Source: Gemmatimonadales bacterium | Lineage (GTDB): Bacteria; Gemmatimonadota; Gemmatimonadetes; Gemmatimonadales; GWC2-71-9 | Direction: 5' to 3' | Assembly (NCBI GenBank): GCA_013812695.1 | Contig: JACCSZ010000190.1 | Location: forward strand, 1-64,000 | DNA: 64,000 nucleotides | Part shown: positions 37,030-45,125 of the stretch, one piece after another | Position numbering within the stretch: position 1 is the stretch's first letter | Layout: every line of letters starts with the position of its first letter | Made by a program: the position numbers and the translations under genes | Notes under the pieces: model-generated | What the model was told of the DNA's origin: nothing | Seen by the model: the letters and a program-made list of their open reading frames with translations, nothing else | The model's database searches: none

Positions 37030-38459
37030 TCGCGCGGCTCCTCGCCGGCCTCGTGGGCGCCGGGGCGCTGCTGCACGCGGGCAGCGCCCGGGCCGCGGCG
37101 CCCTGCGTCCGGCTCACGCGGGCCGGCACTCAGGTCCAGGGTGACGTGCGCGTGTGTCCAGGGCGATACCGGATCGCGGATCCGTCCGAGCGCGGCGTCC
37201 TGATCGCCGCCGCGTCAGGGACGCGGATCGATCTGGCCGGGGTCACCATCGAGAGCGGCGATTCGGTGGCCGAGCGCTACGTCGGCATCGGCGTCGCGAG
37301 CCGCGGCGTCGATGGTGTGACGGTGCTCGGTGGCACGGTCCGCGGGTACCGCGTCGGGGTTCGGCTGGACGGCGGGCGCAACCACCGAGTGACCGGCATC
37401 GACGTCTCGGGCAGCCGGCGGCAGCGGCTGCGCTCGACCACGCAACGGACGGACAGCCTCGACCGGCTCGACCTCGGCACCCTGGAGAGCGTCGAGCGGT
37501 ACGGCGGGGGCGTACTGCTCCGCGGCACCGTGGGGGCCAGCGTGACCGGGGTGACGTCGCGCAGCGCGCAGAACGGCATCGGCCTGATCGATGCCAGCAA
37601 CTCGTACCTGGCCGACAACAATCTGTCGGACAACTCGGGATGGGCGCTGCACCTCTACCGCTCCAGCCACAACACGGTGGTCCGGAACGATGGGTCGCGC
37701 ACCCGGCGATGTCCCTCGGACCGGGCCGGCTGCGCGGCCGCCGCGATGCTCCTGCGGGAGGGCAGCGACTCCAACACGGTCGCCGACAACGATCTCAGGC
37801 GCTCGAGTATCGGCGTGCTGATCGCCGGGCCGCCGCGGGTGGGCCGGGTGTCGGTGGGAAACCTGATCTACCGGAACGACGCGTCCCTGGCCGGCGTGGC
37901 CGCGTTCGCCGCGCGCGGCACCTGGCGGGTCACGTGGCTCGACAACCGTGCCGACAGCGCCGCCGTCGGGTTCGAGCTGGTGCGGGTGAGCGCCTCGCTC
38001 GTCCGGGGCAACACCGTCATCGGCGCCCGGCGCGTGGCCATCGAGATCGTGCATGGCAGCGAGACGGGCATAGAAGCCAACGTCCTGCTCGGCGCGCCGG
38101 TGGGAGTGCGCGTGACCGCGCCCGACACGGGTGCCGCGCCGAGTCGCGGGTTCCGGATCGATGACAACCTGCTGGGCAATCTGGAGCAGGGCATCGCGCT
38201 CAGCGGCGTCGGCGGCAGCCGGCTCCGCGGCAACGTCTTCGACGGGGTGGGGGTCGGCCTCGTCGTGGATGGCGCCGGGCACGGCACCGAAGTGACCGGC
38301 AACGTCTTCCTCCGCGCACGCCGGTGGTTCATCGATGCGCCCGACCTCGCGGCCGGCGGAAACTACTGGGCCACGGGCGACGCGGCGCGCGCGGCCGCCC
38401 GGGTGCGCGGCCGGGTCAGCGTGCTGCCGTGGAAGCCGGCGAGCGCGGCGGGCTACTAG
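37026..38459 (+). CDS. secreted right-handed beta-helix (NosD/pectate-lyase-like) protein
   Basis: The 477-residue protein has a signal peptide (1-23, AGSARAAAP) followed by many short parallel-beta-helix repeats of the PbH1/NosD type (for example SYLADNNLSDNSGWALHLYRSS and NTVADNDLRRSSIGVLI). The fold is typical of carbohydrate lyases and surface proteins. No catalytic residues can be assigned. It overlaps hisF by ATGA, although it is exported and unlikely to share its function. It converges on the kinase gene with a 44-base overlap. Confidence 0.7.
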   Translation: MIARLLAGLVGAGALLHAGSARAAAPCVRLTRAGTQVQGDVRVCPGRYRIADPSERGVLIAAASGTRIDLAGVTIESGDSVAERYVGIGVASRGVDGVTVLGGTVRGYRVGVRLDGGRNHRVTGIDVSGSRRQRLRSTTQRTDSLDRLDLGTLESVERYGGGVLLRGTVGASVTGVTSRSAQNGIGLIDASNSYLADNNLSDNSGWALHLYRSSHNTVVRNDGSRTRRCPSDRAGCAAAAMLLREGSDSNTVADNDLRRSSIGVLIAGPPRVGRVSVGNLIYRNDASLAGVAAFAARGTWRVTWLDNRADSAAVGFELVRVSASLVRGNTVIGARRVAIEIVHGSETGIEANVLLGAPVGVRVTAPDTGAAPSRGFRIDDNLLGNLEQGIALSGVGGSRLRGNVFDGVGVGLVVDGAGHGTEVTGNVFLRARRWFIDAPDLAAGGNYWATGDAARAAARVRGRVSVLPWKPASAAGY

Positions 38460-40782
38460 CCGCGAGGACCTGCGACGCGAGCGCGTGGAGATCGCGGAGG
38501 TTGAATGGCTTGCTCGCGCGGAGGACCGGGCGGTCGGGGAGGGGGTCGGGCGGCGCGGCCGGCCCCGCGTAGGTGAGCACGAGGCGGTCGACGTCCCGTG
38601 GTCGGGCGGCCGCGAGTGCGTGCACGAAGAGCTCCGTCGCGCCGGCCGTCGTCCGCGCGTCGGCGATGATCAGGTCGTATTCGCGGTCGCCCGTCAGGCG
38701 CAGTCCCTGCTCGCCCGTCCGCACGCATTCCACTTCGACGCCCTCCGGTGCCAGCAGCGCGTTCACCAGACGATGGACGCCGGGGTCGGCATCGACGACG
38801 AGCACGCGCTGCGGCTCGCGCGGGCGGGCGGGGGTGAGCCCTGCCTCCGGAGATTCCCCCGGCTCGCCGTCATGGCTCGGAAGCACCACACGGAACTCGG
38901 CGCCGCCCTCGGCGGGCAGCTCGTAGCTGAGGACCCCGCTGTGCGATTGCACCAGCCCGTAGCTCAGCGAGAGCCCGAGGCCGGTGCCCTGGCCGGGCGC
39001 CTTGGTCGTGAAGAACGGGGTGAACAGATGCGACGTGTGCTGCAGGGGTACGCCGGGTCCGGTGTCCCGCACGCGGAGCACCGCCTGGCCCTCCTGCCGG
39101 GAGGTGGCGATGACGATCTTGCGCGGGCGCCCCGGCGGCAGCCCGCTCACCGCCTGCACCGCGTTGGTGATCAGGTTGAGCAGCACCTGCTGGAGCTCGT
39201 ACCGGTCTCCGAGCACGACCACCGGAAGCCGGTCGAGCGCCTGCTCGAGCTCGATCCCGTGGAGCTGCAGCTCGTACACGATGAGCAGCGACGTGCGGGC
39301 CGCCACGTCATTGAGGTCGACGGGCGCCTTCTCGGGAACCCCCTTCCGCGCGAACGTCAGCAGGTTCCGCACGATGCGGCCGGCCCGCTCGGCTTGGTCG
39401 TGAATCACGCGCAGGTGCTCGCGCGGAAAGCTGGACGGCAGCTCGCGCTCGAGCAGCAGCTCGGTCAGGCCCGCGATCGACGTCAGCGGGTTGTTGAGCT
39501 CGTGGGCCACGCCCGACACCAACTGGCCGATCGACGCCATCTTGTCGCGCTGGATGAGCTGGGCCTCGAGCACCCGCTGCTCGGTCACGTCCTCGACCAG
39601 CATGACGACCGGGCCGGTCCCCGCGCGCTCGGTGAACGGGCCTGCGGTCAGCCGGAGCACGCGGCCGGTCCGCTCGAGCCGGACGACGGCGGGCGCCGTC
39701 CGTTCGCCGCGGTGGGCCGCCTCGATCAGCTCCGCCACCGTCTCGGAGGTGCCGAGTAGCGCTTCGCAGAAGCCCTGGCCCACCAGCTCCGATTCCGACG
39801 TTTCGGCGAGCGCGGCGAGCGCGTGGTTGGCGCGGAGGATCGTGTCGCCCGGACCCACGAGCGCGATGCCTTCGGCCAGCGCGTTGAACGCCGTCTCCCA
39901 TTCCTCCTTGCTCCGCCGCACGATCTCGTACAGCCGGCTGTTGGCCAGCACCACCGACGCGTTGGTCGCCACCGTGGACAGCAGCCAGAGGTCCTCGGTC
40001 GTGAACGGGCCACCCTGCCGGTCGGCGACCGCGAGGGCGCCCATGGTCACGCCCTGCGAGCGGAGCGGGGCGACCGCCGCGGAGCGGACGGTGAGCCCGC
40101 CGATCAGGTGGACCGACGGCGTCGCCGTGCCCTGCGCGACCTCGATGCGCTCGTGCTGGATGGCGAAGCGCACCAGGGCCGTGTCGGGGTCGTCGGTCAC
40201 CTGCCCGATGAGCGGCTCGAGGGTGCCCGCGGCGCCGGCCACGCGCAGCATCCGCCCGGTCTCGTCGTCGCCGAGCACCACGATGGCGCCGTCCGCCTGC
40301 AGGAAACGCCCGGCGTATTTGGCGACCTGCTCGACGATGCGATCGAGCTGGATCGACTCCGAGAGCACGTAGCTCAGCTCCTGGAGAGAAAACAGCTCGC
40401 TGATCCGGCGGTCGAGCTGGCTGGCGAGCTGCTCGGACTTGAGTTCGGAGTCGCGCAGGCGCCGCCGCCCGCGGGCGATCGCCACCCAGAAGCTGCCCGA
40501 GATCGTGATCACGGCGAGGACCACGAGCCACCAGCGCTCGTCCTGGGCGAGCCACGCCACCACGCCGAGCAGCGTCGCGGCGACGGCGTGCACCGGCACC
40601 TCCCACTCCCTCCGCCAGACCGCGAGCAGCAGGATGAGCCCGGAGGCGATGCCGAGTCCCATCGCGACCCACCCGGGCAGTCCGCTGAGCAGCGAGCCGA
40701 GCAGGGCGCTCACCAGGAGCGCCCAGGCCACGAGGGCCGACGGCGAGAGGTACCAGCGATCGCGCGAGCGGCGCAGGCTCAA
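38416..40782 (-). CDS. membrane hybrid sensor histidine kinase with C-terminal receiver
   Basis: The 788-residue protein has three N-terminal transmembrane helices (about 12-95), then a GAF domain (about 135-280), a PAS domain (about 290-400), a HisKA domain with H427 in GVAHELNNPLTSI, and an ATPase domain (NLITNAVQAV, DTGPGVP, GTGLGLSLSYGL). A C-terminal receiver-like domain (about 660-780) keeps an aspartate (D708, in IIADART) and a lysine (ASKPFN). The TTG start overlaps the acyltransferase stop (TTGA). The ligand is unknown. Confidence 0.88.
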   Translation of the reverse strand: MSLRRSRDRWYLSPSALVAWALLVSALLGSLLSGLPGWVAMGLGIASGLILLLAVWRREWEVPVHAVAATLLGVVAWLAQDERWWLVVLAVITISGSFWVAIARGRRRLRDSELKSEQLASQLDRRISELFSLQELSYVLSESIQLDRIVEQVAKYAGRFLQADGAIVVLGDDETGRMLRVAGAAGTLEPLIGQVTDDPDTALVRFAIQHERIEVAQGTATPSVHLIGGLTVRSAAVAPLRSQGVTMGALAVADRQGGPFTTEDLWLLSTVATNASVVLANSRLYEIVRRSKEEWETAFNALAEGIALVGPGDTILRANHALAALAETSESELVGQGFCEALLGTSETVAELIEAAHRGERTAPAVVRLERTGRVLRLTAGPFTERAGTGPVVMLVEDVTEQRVLEAQLIQRDKMASIGQLVSGVAHELNNPLTSIAGLTELLLERELPSSFPREHLRVIHDQAERAGRIVRNLLTFARKGVPEKAPVDLNDVAARTSLLIVYELQLHGIELEQALDRLPVVVLGDRYELQQVLLNLITNAVQAVSGLPPGRPRKIVIATSRQEGQAVLRVRDTGPGVPLQHTSHLFTPFFTTKAPGQGTGLGLSLSYGLVQSHSGVLSYELPAEGGAEFRVVLPSHDGEPGESPEAGLTPARPREPQRVLVVDADPGVHRLVNALLAPEGVEVECVRTGEQGLRLTGDREYDLIIADARTTAGATELFVHALAAARPRDVDRLVLTYAGPAAPPDPLPDRPVLRASKPFNLRDLHALASQVLAASSPPRSPASTAAR

Positions 40783-41624
40783 GGCTCCGCGGCGTGGCTG
40801 TGCGCGATCCGCTCGGCGACGTGCGCTTCGGGCGGCGCGTTCGGCTTGATGCGGATCGACTTGGCGGGAATCCCGACGTTCACGTGGAACGGCCGCACGT
40901 TTTTGGTGGCTACCGCGCCGGCACCCACCATCGCGTTCCGCCCGACGCGCACGCCGGCCAGGACGGTGGCGTGGTAGGTGATGCGGACGTCGTCCTCCAG
41001 CACGGTGCGCGCGTTGGTCACGTCTTTCTGATCGACGATGCTGTGTGTGTGGCTGTAGATGTTCGCGTAATCCGAGATGCTGACGCGGTTCCCGAGCGTG
41101 AGGCCGCCGCGGTCGTCGAGCAGCACGTGGCGGTGCACGACACAGTCGTCGCCCACGTCCAGGTTGTACCCGAAGGAGAACTCGACGAACTGGAAGCACT
41201 TGAAGTTCCGCCCCACCCGTGCGAAGAGGTGCGGCGCGAGCAGCCGGCGGAAGCGGACGCCGAGGTGCACGTTCCCGCCGCCGAGCGGGGAGCGGTCGAA
41301 GCTCTGCCAGAGCCAGTGCAGCGGCTTGACCCGGGCGTACCGCTCGGCGTCGACGTCGGCGTAGTACTCGGGCTCCAGGGTCACGTTCGCCGGATCGAGA
41401 CTCAGCAGCGCGGCGCGGGTGCCGAGCGGAAGAGCCGGATCGGCCACCAGCGCATCGTAGTCGGTGAGCCCCGGGTACCAGATCTCGAACATTACGTCCC
41501 GCGCGAGGCGGTTCCAGTCGGCACCGGGAGCGGCCAGGCGATGCTCGACCTGCTCGAGCCAGCCGTCCAATAGCCGCTCGGAGGTCTCCGGGAGGCCGAC
41601 CGTCTTGAGGGGCAGAAAAGCCAT
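40779..41624 (-). CDS. left-handed beta-helix acyltransferase
   Basis: The 281-residue protein has an unusual N-terminal helical region of about 110 residues. A left-handed parallel beta-helix follows (hexapeptide repeats such as VGDDCVVHRHVLLDD and VLAGVRVGRNAMVGAGAV), ending with VGIPAKSIRIKP. This is the layout of sugar O-acetyltransferases. The substrate could be a surface polysaccharide. It is coupled by a 4-base overlap to the sensor kinase downstream. Confidence 0.75.
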   Translation of the reverse strand: MAFLPLKTVGLPETSERLLDGWLEQVEHRLAAPGADWNRLARDVMFEIWYPGLTDYDALVADPALPLGTRAALLSLDPANVTLEPEYYADVDAERYARVKPLHWLWQSFDRSPLGGGNVHLGVRFRRLLAPHLFARVGRNFKCFQFVEFSFGYNLDVGDDCVVHRHVLLDDRGGLTLGNRVSISDYANIYSHTHSIVDQKDVTNARTVLEDDVRITYHATVLAGVRVGRNAMVGAGAVATKNVRPFHVNVGIPAKSIRIKPNAPPEAHVAERIAHSHAAEP

Positions 41625-41697
41625 CGAGGAGCCTCGGGGGCGGACCGGATGTTACGGGTGTGCGGGGGTTGCCTCCAATGATGTGTGGGGTGCGCAG

Positions 41698-41726
41698 TTG
41701 ACACCAGTGCCAATGGGGAATAAAGT
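41698..41726 (+). promoter_or_regulatory. sigma-70 promoter of the flavinylation operon
   Basis: A perfect TTGACA (41698-41703) and TAAAGT (41721-41726) are spaced by 17 bases. Initiation near 41733 would lie immediately before and within the Fur-like box. This is one of the best promoters in the left part. Confidence 0.75.
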
Positions 41727-41735
41727 AGTAGGTGT

Positions 41736-41754
41736 TCTCATGATAATCGTTCTC
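41736..41754. promoter_or_regulatory. Fur-like iron box over the transcription start
   Basis: TCTCATGATAATCGTTCTC matches the 19-base Fur consensus (GATAATGATAATCATTATC) at 14 of 19 positions by eye. It has the ATGATAATC core intact. It lies just downstream of the -10 box, where binding of iron-loaded Fur would block transcription. Confidence 0.7.
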
Positions 41755-41782
41755 AACTAGTCTTTCCCCTGAGAAACGCGCT

Positions 41783-42931
41783 ATGCGCTGCCCGCCCCCG
41801 ATGATCGCCCTGCTCGCACTGTGTTGCCTGCCGTTGGTGCCGCACCGGCTCGTCCAGGCCACGGCCCAGGAGCCCGACGAGGAGCGCACCACGGTGGGCG
41901 GGTACGGCGAGGTGCACTATCTCAATCCCACCGGACCCGGCACGCCCGGTGAGGTGAACGTCCGCCGCTTCGTGGTGTACCTCGCGCACGCTTTCAGCGA
42001 GCGCATCGCTTTCCGGTCCGAGCTCGAGCTCGAGGACACCAAGATCGAGGGTGGGGAAGACGGGGGCGAGGTGGCGCTGGAGCAAGCCTATCTCGATTAC
42101 ACCCTGTCACCCGCCGCCACCATCCGCGCCGGCCTCGTGCTGCCGCCGATCGGCATCATCAACGAGACCCACGAGCCTCCGACCTTCAACGGCGTCGAGC
42201 GGCCGTCCTTCGAGCGGAACGTCATCCCGAGCACCTGGCGCGACATCGGCGTCGGTCTCGTCGGCGCCATCCCCGGCTCGTCGGGCCTCAACTACCGGGT
42301 GTTCTTCCTCAACGGGCTGGTCGCGAGCGGCTTCACGGCGGATGCCGGCATTCGCGGCGGCCGCCAGGAGGGCAAGGAGGCGAGCTTCGCGAACCCCTCG
42401 CTCACGGGCCGGATCGAGTGGGCGCGGCCGGGGCTTCGGCTGGGCGGCTCGTTCTGGTACGGCGGGAGCGCGGCGCAAGACCCGGTGCTGGGCACCGGGT
42501 CGTTCGACAACGCCGTGGCGCTGGTGTCGGCCGACGCGCGCTACGATGTGGGCCCCTTCATGTTCCGGGGCGTGGTCGCCAACGTGAGCATCGCCGACGC
42601 CGACGCCATCAACGCGGCGTACGGCGGCCAGGTCGGCAGCCGGATCGCCGGCGGGTATCTCGAAGGCGCCTACGACCTGCTGTCGACGCTGGCTCCCGGA
42701 TCCACCCACCGCCTCAACGCGTTCGTGCGCCACGAGCGCTACAACACCCAGGCGGGCGTGCCGGACGGCATCACTCGCGACGACGCGCTCGCGCGCCGGA
42801 TCACCACCGTCGGCCTCTCGTACAAGCCGGTCTACAACGTGGTCTTCAAGGGCGATTACCAGCTTCGACGGAACCGTGCCGGGGCGGGCGAGGACGAGCA
42901 GCTCAGTCTGGGGGTGGGGTATCAGTTCTAG
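41783..42931 (+). CDS. porin, phosphate-selective porin-like
   Basis: The 382-residue protein has a signal peptide (cleavage near ATAQEP) and amphipathic strands typical of a 16-strand-type porin (GGYGEVHYLNP, FRSELELEDTKIEG, YLDYTLSPAATIRAGLVLPP). The end is SLGVGYQF with terminal phenylalanine. It would let substrates cross the outer membrane. It is the first gene after the Fur-controlled promoter and leads the operon FMN-binding protein, membrane protein, ApbE, so its cargo may relate to iron or electron acceptors. Confidence 0.78.
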   Translation: MRCPPPMIALLALCCLPLVPHRLVQATAQEPDEERTTVGGYGEVHYLNPTGPGTPGEVNVRRFVVYLAHAFSERIAFRSELELEDTKIEGGEDGGEVALEQAYLDYTLSPAATIRAGLVLPPIGIINETHEPPTFNGVERPSFERNVIPSTWRDIGVGLVGAIPGSSGLNYRVFFLNGLVASGFTADAGIRGGRQEGKEASFANPSLTGRIEWARPGLRLGGSFWYGGSAAQDPVLGTGSFDNAVALVSADARYDVGPFMFRGVVANVSIADADAINAAYGGQVGSRIAGGYLEGAYDLLSTLAPGSTHRLNAFVRHERYNTQAGVPDGITRDDALARRITTVGLSYKPVYNVVFKGDYQLRRNRAGAGEDEQLSLGVGYQF

Positions 42932-42950
42932 CCGGCAGCGCCACGCGATC

Positions 42951-43034
42951 CGTCATCCCGAGCGGAGCGAGGGGTCTGCTCCGCCGGGCTCGAGCTACTC
43001 CGGCGCGAGATCCCTCGCCGTGCTCGGGATGACA
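42951..43034. repeat. palindromic repeat, copy 5 (inside the flavinylation operon)
   Basis: GTCATCCCGAGCGGAGCGAGG near 42952 and its imperfect inverse (CCTCGCCGTGCTCGGGATGAC) ending at 43033 bracket a GC-rich spacer. A lone extra arm, TTCGGGATGACAG, follows at about 43056-43067. The start codon of the next gene lies in this arm. Confidence 0.7.
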
Positions 43035-43061
43035 GCGATGAGAGCCAGCGCTCCGTTCGGG

Positions 43062-43559
43062 ATGACAGCCGTCGTGGCCCTCCGCGTGTCGGTCCTGCTC
43101 GCCCTGCTCTCCCTTCCCGCCGTGGCGCAGTCCGCCCCGCCCGCCAGGCTCGCCAAGTCCATCGAGCGCGTCTACGGCGACGGTGCCCAGGTCGACACCC
43201 TCCGGGTCGACTCCGCCCGGGTCTACCGCATCTCCCGGAGCGGTACGCTGCTCGGCTTCGCGCAGGTGCGGAACGTGAAGGGCAAGGACCAGCAGATCAC
43301 CTACCTGGTGGCCACCGACTCCGCCGACGCGCTGCGCGATATCGACATCCTGGTCTACCGCGAGCCGTACGGCGGCGAGGTGGCGTACGAGCCGTGGCGC
43401 AAGCAGTTTCGCGGGAAGACCAGCAACGCCGCGCTCCAGGTGGGCAAGGATATCCGGAACGTCTCCGGTGCCACGATCAGCTCCAACGCGGTCACCCGCG
43501 GCGTGCGGCGGGCCCTGGCGGACCTCACCGCGTGGCGCGCCGCGGGGAAGTTGCGGTGA
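43062..43559 (+). CDS. FMN-binding domain protein (ApbE substrate)
   Basis: The 165-residue exported protein has a signal peptide (about 1-23, ending PAVAQ). The FMN-binding domain ends in the flavinylation motif D130-x4-S-G-A-T138-I-S, where T138 would carry a covalent FMN attached by ApbE. Such proteins are extracytoplasmic electron carriers. The start is uncertain: ATGs at 43029, 43038 and 43062 are in frame, and the first two lie in or beside the repeat. 43062 gives the cleanest signal peptide. The stop overlaps the next GTG. Confidence 0.85.
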   Translation: MTAVVALRVSVLLALLSLPAVAQSAPPARLAKSIERVYGDGAQVDTLRVDSARVYRISRSGTLLGFAQVRNVKGKDQQITYLVATDSADALRDIDILVYREPYGGEVAYEPWRKQFRGKTSNAALQVGKDIRNVSGATISSNAVTRGVRRALADLTAWRAAGKLR

Positions 43560-44065
43560 CGGAGGCGCGCGGGCCGGTCTGGCGGCAGCTCTCGCCCGCG
43601 CTCCGCGCGCTCGGGCTGTGGGTCACGATCGTGCAGCTCGCCGGGTACACCACCGGATTGCTCTTCGTGTATCACACGACCGGCATGACGCCGCCCGGCG
43701 CCACCGCGCAGTACCGCGGCTCCGACTCCACCGTGGTGACCGATGCCGCCATGAAGTTTCCGAAATCGTACGCCGAAATGCTCAACATCACGCATACGCA
43801 CCTGCTCGGCATGGCGGCGATCTTCGTCGTCAGCGGCGTCGCGCTGGCGCTCTGCGAGCGGCCCGCGGAGCGCTGGCGGGTGTTCCTCATCGCGGAGCCG
43901 TTCGCCGCGCTCCTGGTCTCGTTCACGGCGATGTGGCTCATGCGCTACGTGGACCCCGGCTACAGTTGGCTGCTCACGCTGTCGAGCGGGCTGATGGCGA
44001 TCACGTTCTACGCGCAGTCGCTGCTGGTCCTGCGGGAGCTGCTGGCGCCGCGAGCGCCGCGATGA
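43556..44065 (+). CDS. four-helix membrane protein of unknown function in a flavinylation operon
   Basis: The 169-residue protein has about four transmembrane helices (18-42, 85-105, 113-135, 140-165). An extracytoplasmic loop after helix 1 has a histidine at its edge (YHTTG), and the loop ends with the paired histidines of ITHTHLLGM at the mouth of helix 2. These residues could bind heme or quinone, but no such motif is established. GTGA coupling to the FMN-binding gene and ATGA coupling to apbE fix it as part of the system. I do not recognise a named family. Confidence 0.6.
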   Translation: MTEARGPVWRQLSPALRALGLWVTIVQLAGYTTGLLFVYHTTGMTPPGATAQYRGSDSTVVTDAAMKFPKSYAEMLNITHTHLLGMAAIFVVSGVALALCERPAERWRVFLIAEPFAALLVSFTAMWLMRYVDPGYSWLLTLSSGLMAITFYAQSLLVLRELLAPRAPR

Positions 44066-45006
44066 GGCGCCGAGCGTTTTTCGGCGCCGTCGCCATGGGT
44101 CTGGCCGGCACCGCCGCGCCGCGATGGCTCACGGGCTCGGTCGGGCACGCGGGCGATGAGGCGTTCGTCGAGCGCTGGTCGTGGGCGATGGGCCAGCCGG
44201 TCCGCCTGCGACTCTTCGCGGAGTCGGAATCGGCCGGCTACGATGCCGCTCAGGCCGCGCTGGCCGAGCTCCGGCGGGTCGAAGGCGCGCTCTCCCGGTT
44301 CGACGAGTCGAGCGATCTCTCCGAGCTCAACCGGCGGGCGGGCCGCGGACCGATCGCGGGCGGGCCCGATCTCCTCGCGGTGCTCGCCTCGGCTGTCGAG
44401 TTCCGGCGCAGCACCGAAGGCGCGTTCGACGCCGCGATCGAGCCGCTCATGCGGACGTGGGGATTCCATGCGCCGCGCGCCGGCGAGCCGACCCCGGCCG
44501 AGCTGGCGGAGGCGCGTGCGGCGGTGCATGCGGCCGGGATCGACTTGGGCGAGGGGCGCGTTGCCTTGAGGGGCGCCGCGACTCGGCTCGATCTCGGCGG
44601 GATAGGCGTCGGCTACGGGCTCGACCGGGCGGCGGAGGTCCTGCGCCGATCGGGGGTCCGCCGCGCGCTGCTGGACGTGAGCGGCGACTGCGTGGCGCTC
44701 GGCGCCCCACCGGGCGAGTCCGGCTGGCTGGTGGAGATCGCCGATCCCGAGCGGCCGGGCACGGTGATGGGCTCGACGCGCCTGCGCGATGCCGCGCTGG
44801 CCACCTCCTCGAATCTGGTGTCCGTGGTGCGCTACGGTCGGGCCGTCCGCGGGCACGTCATGGATCCCGCCAGCGGCTATCCGGCGGCGCAATGTCGCCA
44901 GGTCAGCGTGGTGGCGCGCACGGGGCTCGAGGCGGACGCGCTCTCGACCGCCATGCTGGTCTCGCCTAGGAAGTACCCGGGGGTGCTGCGCTCGTACGTT
45001 CGGTGA
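44062..45006 (+). CDS. apbE: FAD:protein FMN transferase (ApbE)
   Basis: The 314-residue enzyme has a Tat-like N-terminus (RRRAFFGAVAMGLAG), so it may be exported folded. ApbE motifs follow: SRFDESSDLSELNRRAG, FDAAIEPLMRTWGF, LDLGGIGVGYGLDRAAEVL, DVSGDCVALG, HVMDPASGYPA and GLEADALSTAMLV. It transfers FMN from FAD to the threonine of the neighbouring FMN-binding protein. ATG overlaps the upstream stop. A palindromic repeat follows the stop. Confidence 0.93.
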   Translation: MRRRAFFGAVAMGLAGTAAPRWLTGSVGHAGDEAFVERWSWAMGQPVRLRLFAESESAGYDAAQAALAELRRVEGALSRFDESSDLSELNRRAGRGPIAGGPDLLAVLASAVEFRRSTEGAFDAAIEPLMRTWGFHAPRAGEPTPAELAEARAAVHAAGIDLGEGRVALRGAATRLDLGGIGVGYGLDRAAEVLRRSGVRRALLDVSGDCVALGAPPGESGWLVEIADPERPGTVMGSTRLRDAALATSSNLVSVVRYGRAVRGHVMDPASGYPAAQCRQVSVVARTGLEADALSTAMLVSPRKYPGVLRSYVR

Positions 45007-45012
45007 AGCCGA

Positions 45013-45109
45013 GTCACCCTGAGCGATGCGAAGGGGGCATCCTTAGAGGCATGCCCCCTTCGCTCTGCTCAGGGTGACTCCCGTCAGGTCAGGGTGACTC
45101 CCGTCAGGG
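45013..45109. repeat. palindromic repeat, copy 6, with two 20-base tandem units
   Basis: A 28-base arm starting GTCACCCTGAGCGATGCG (45013) is complementary, with a few mismatches, to the arm ending AGGGTGAC at 45078. It is followed by two tandem units of about 20 bases (CAGGGTGACTCCCGTCAGGT type). It lies between converging genes and may terminate both. Confidence 0.8.
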
Positions 45110-45125
45110 CGAGTCCACACGACCG

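Noticed and set aside
38416..41892. A single 1158-residue minus-strand protein
   Set aside because: The first third is the acyltransferase region in another frame; the kinase proper begins at TTG 40782 after the acyltransferase stop.
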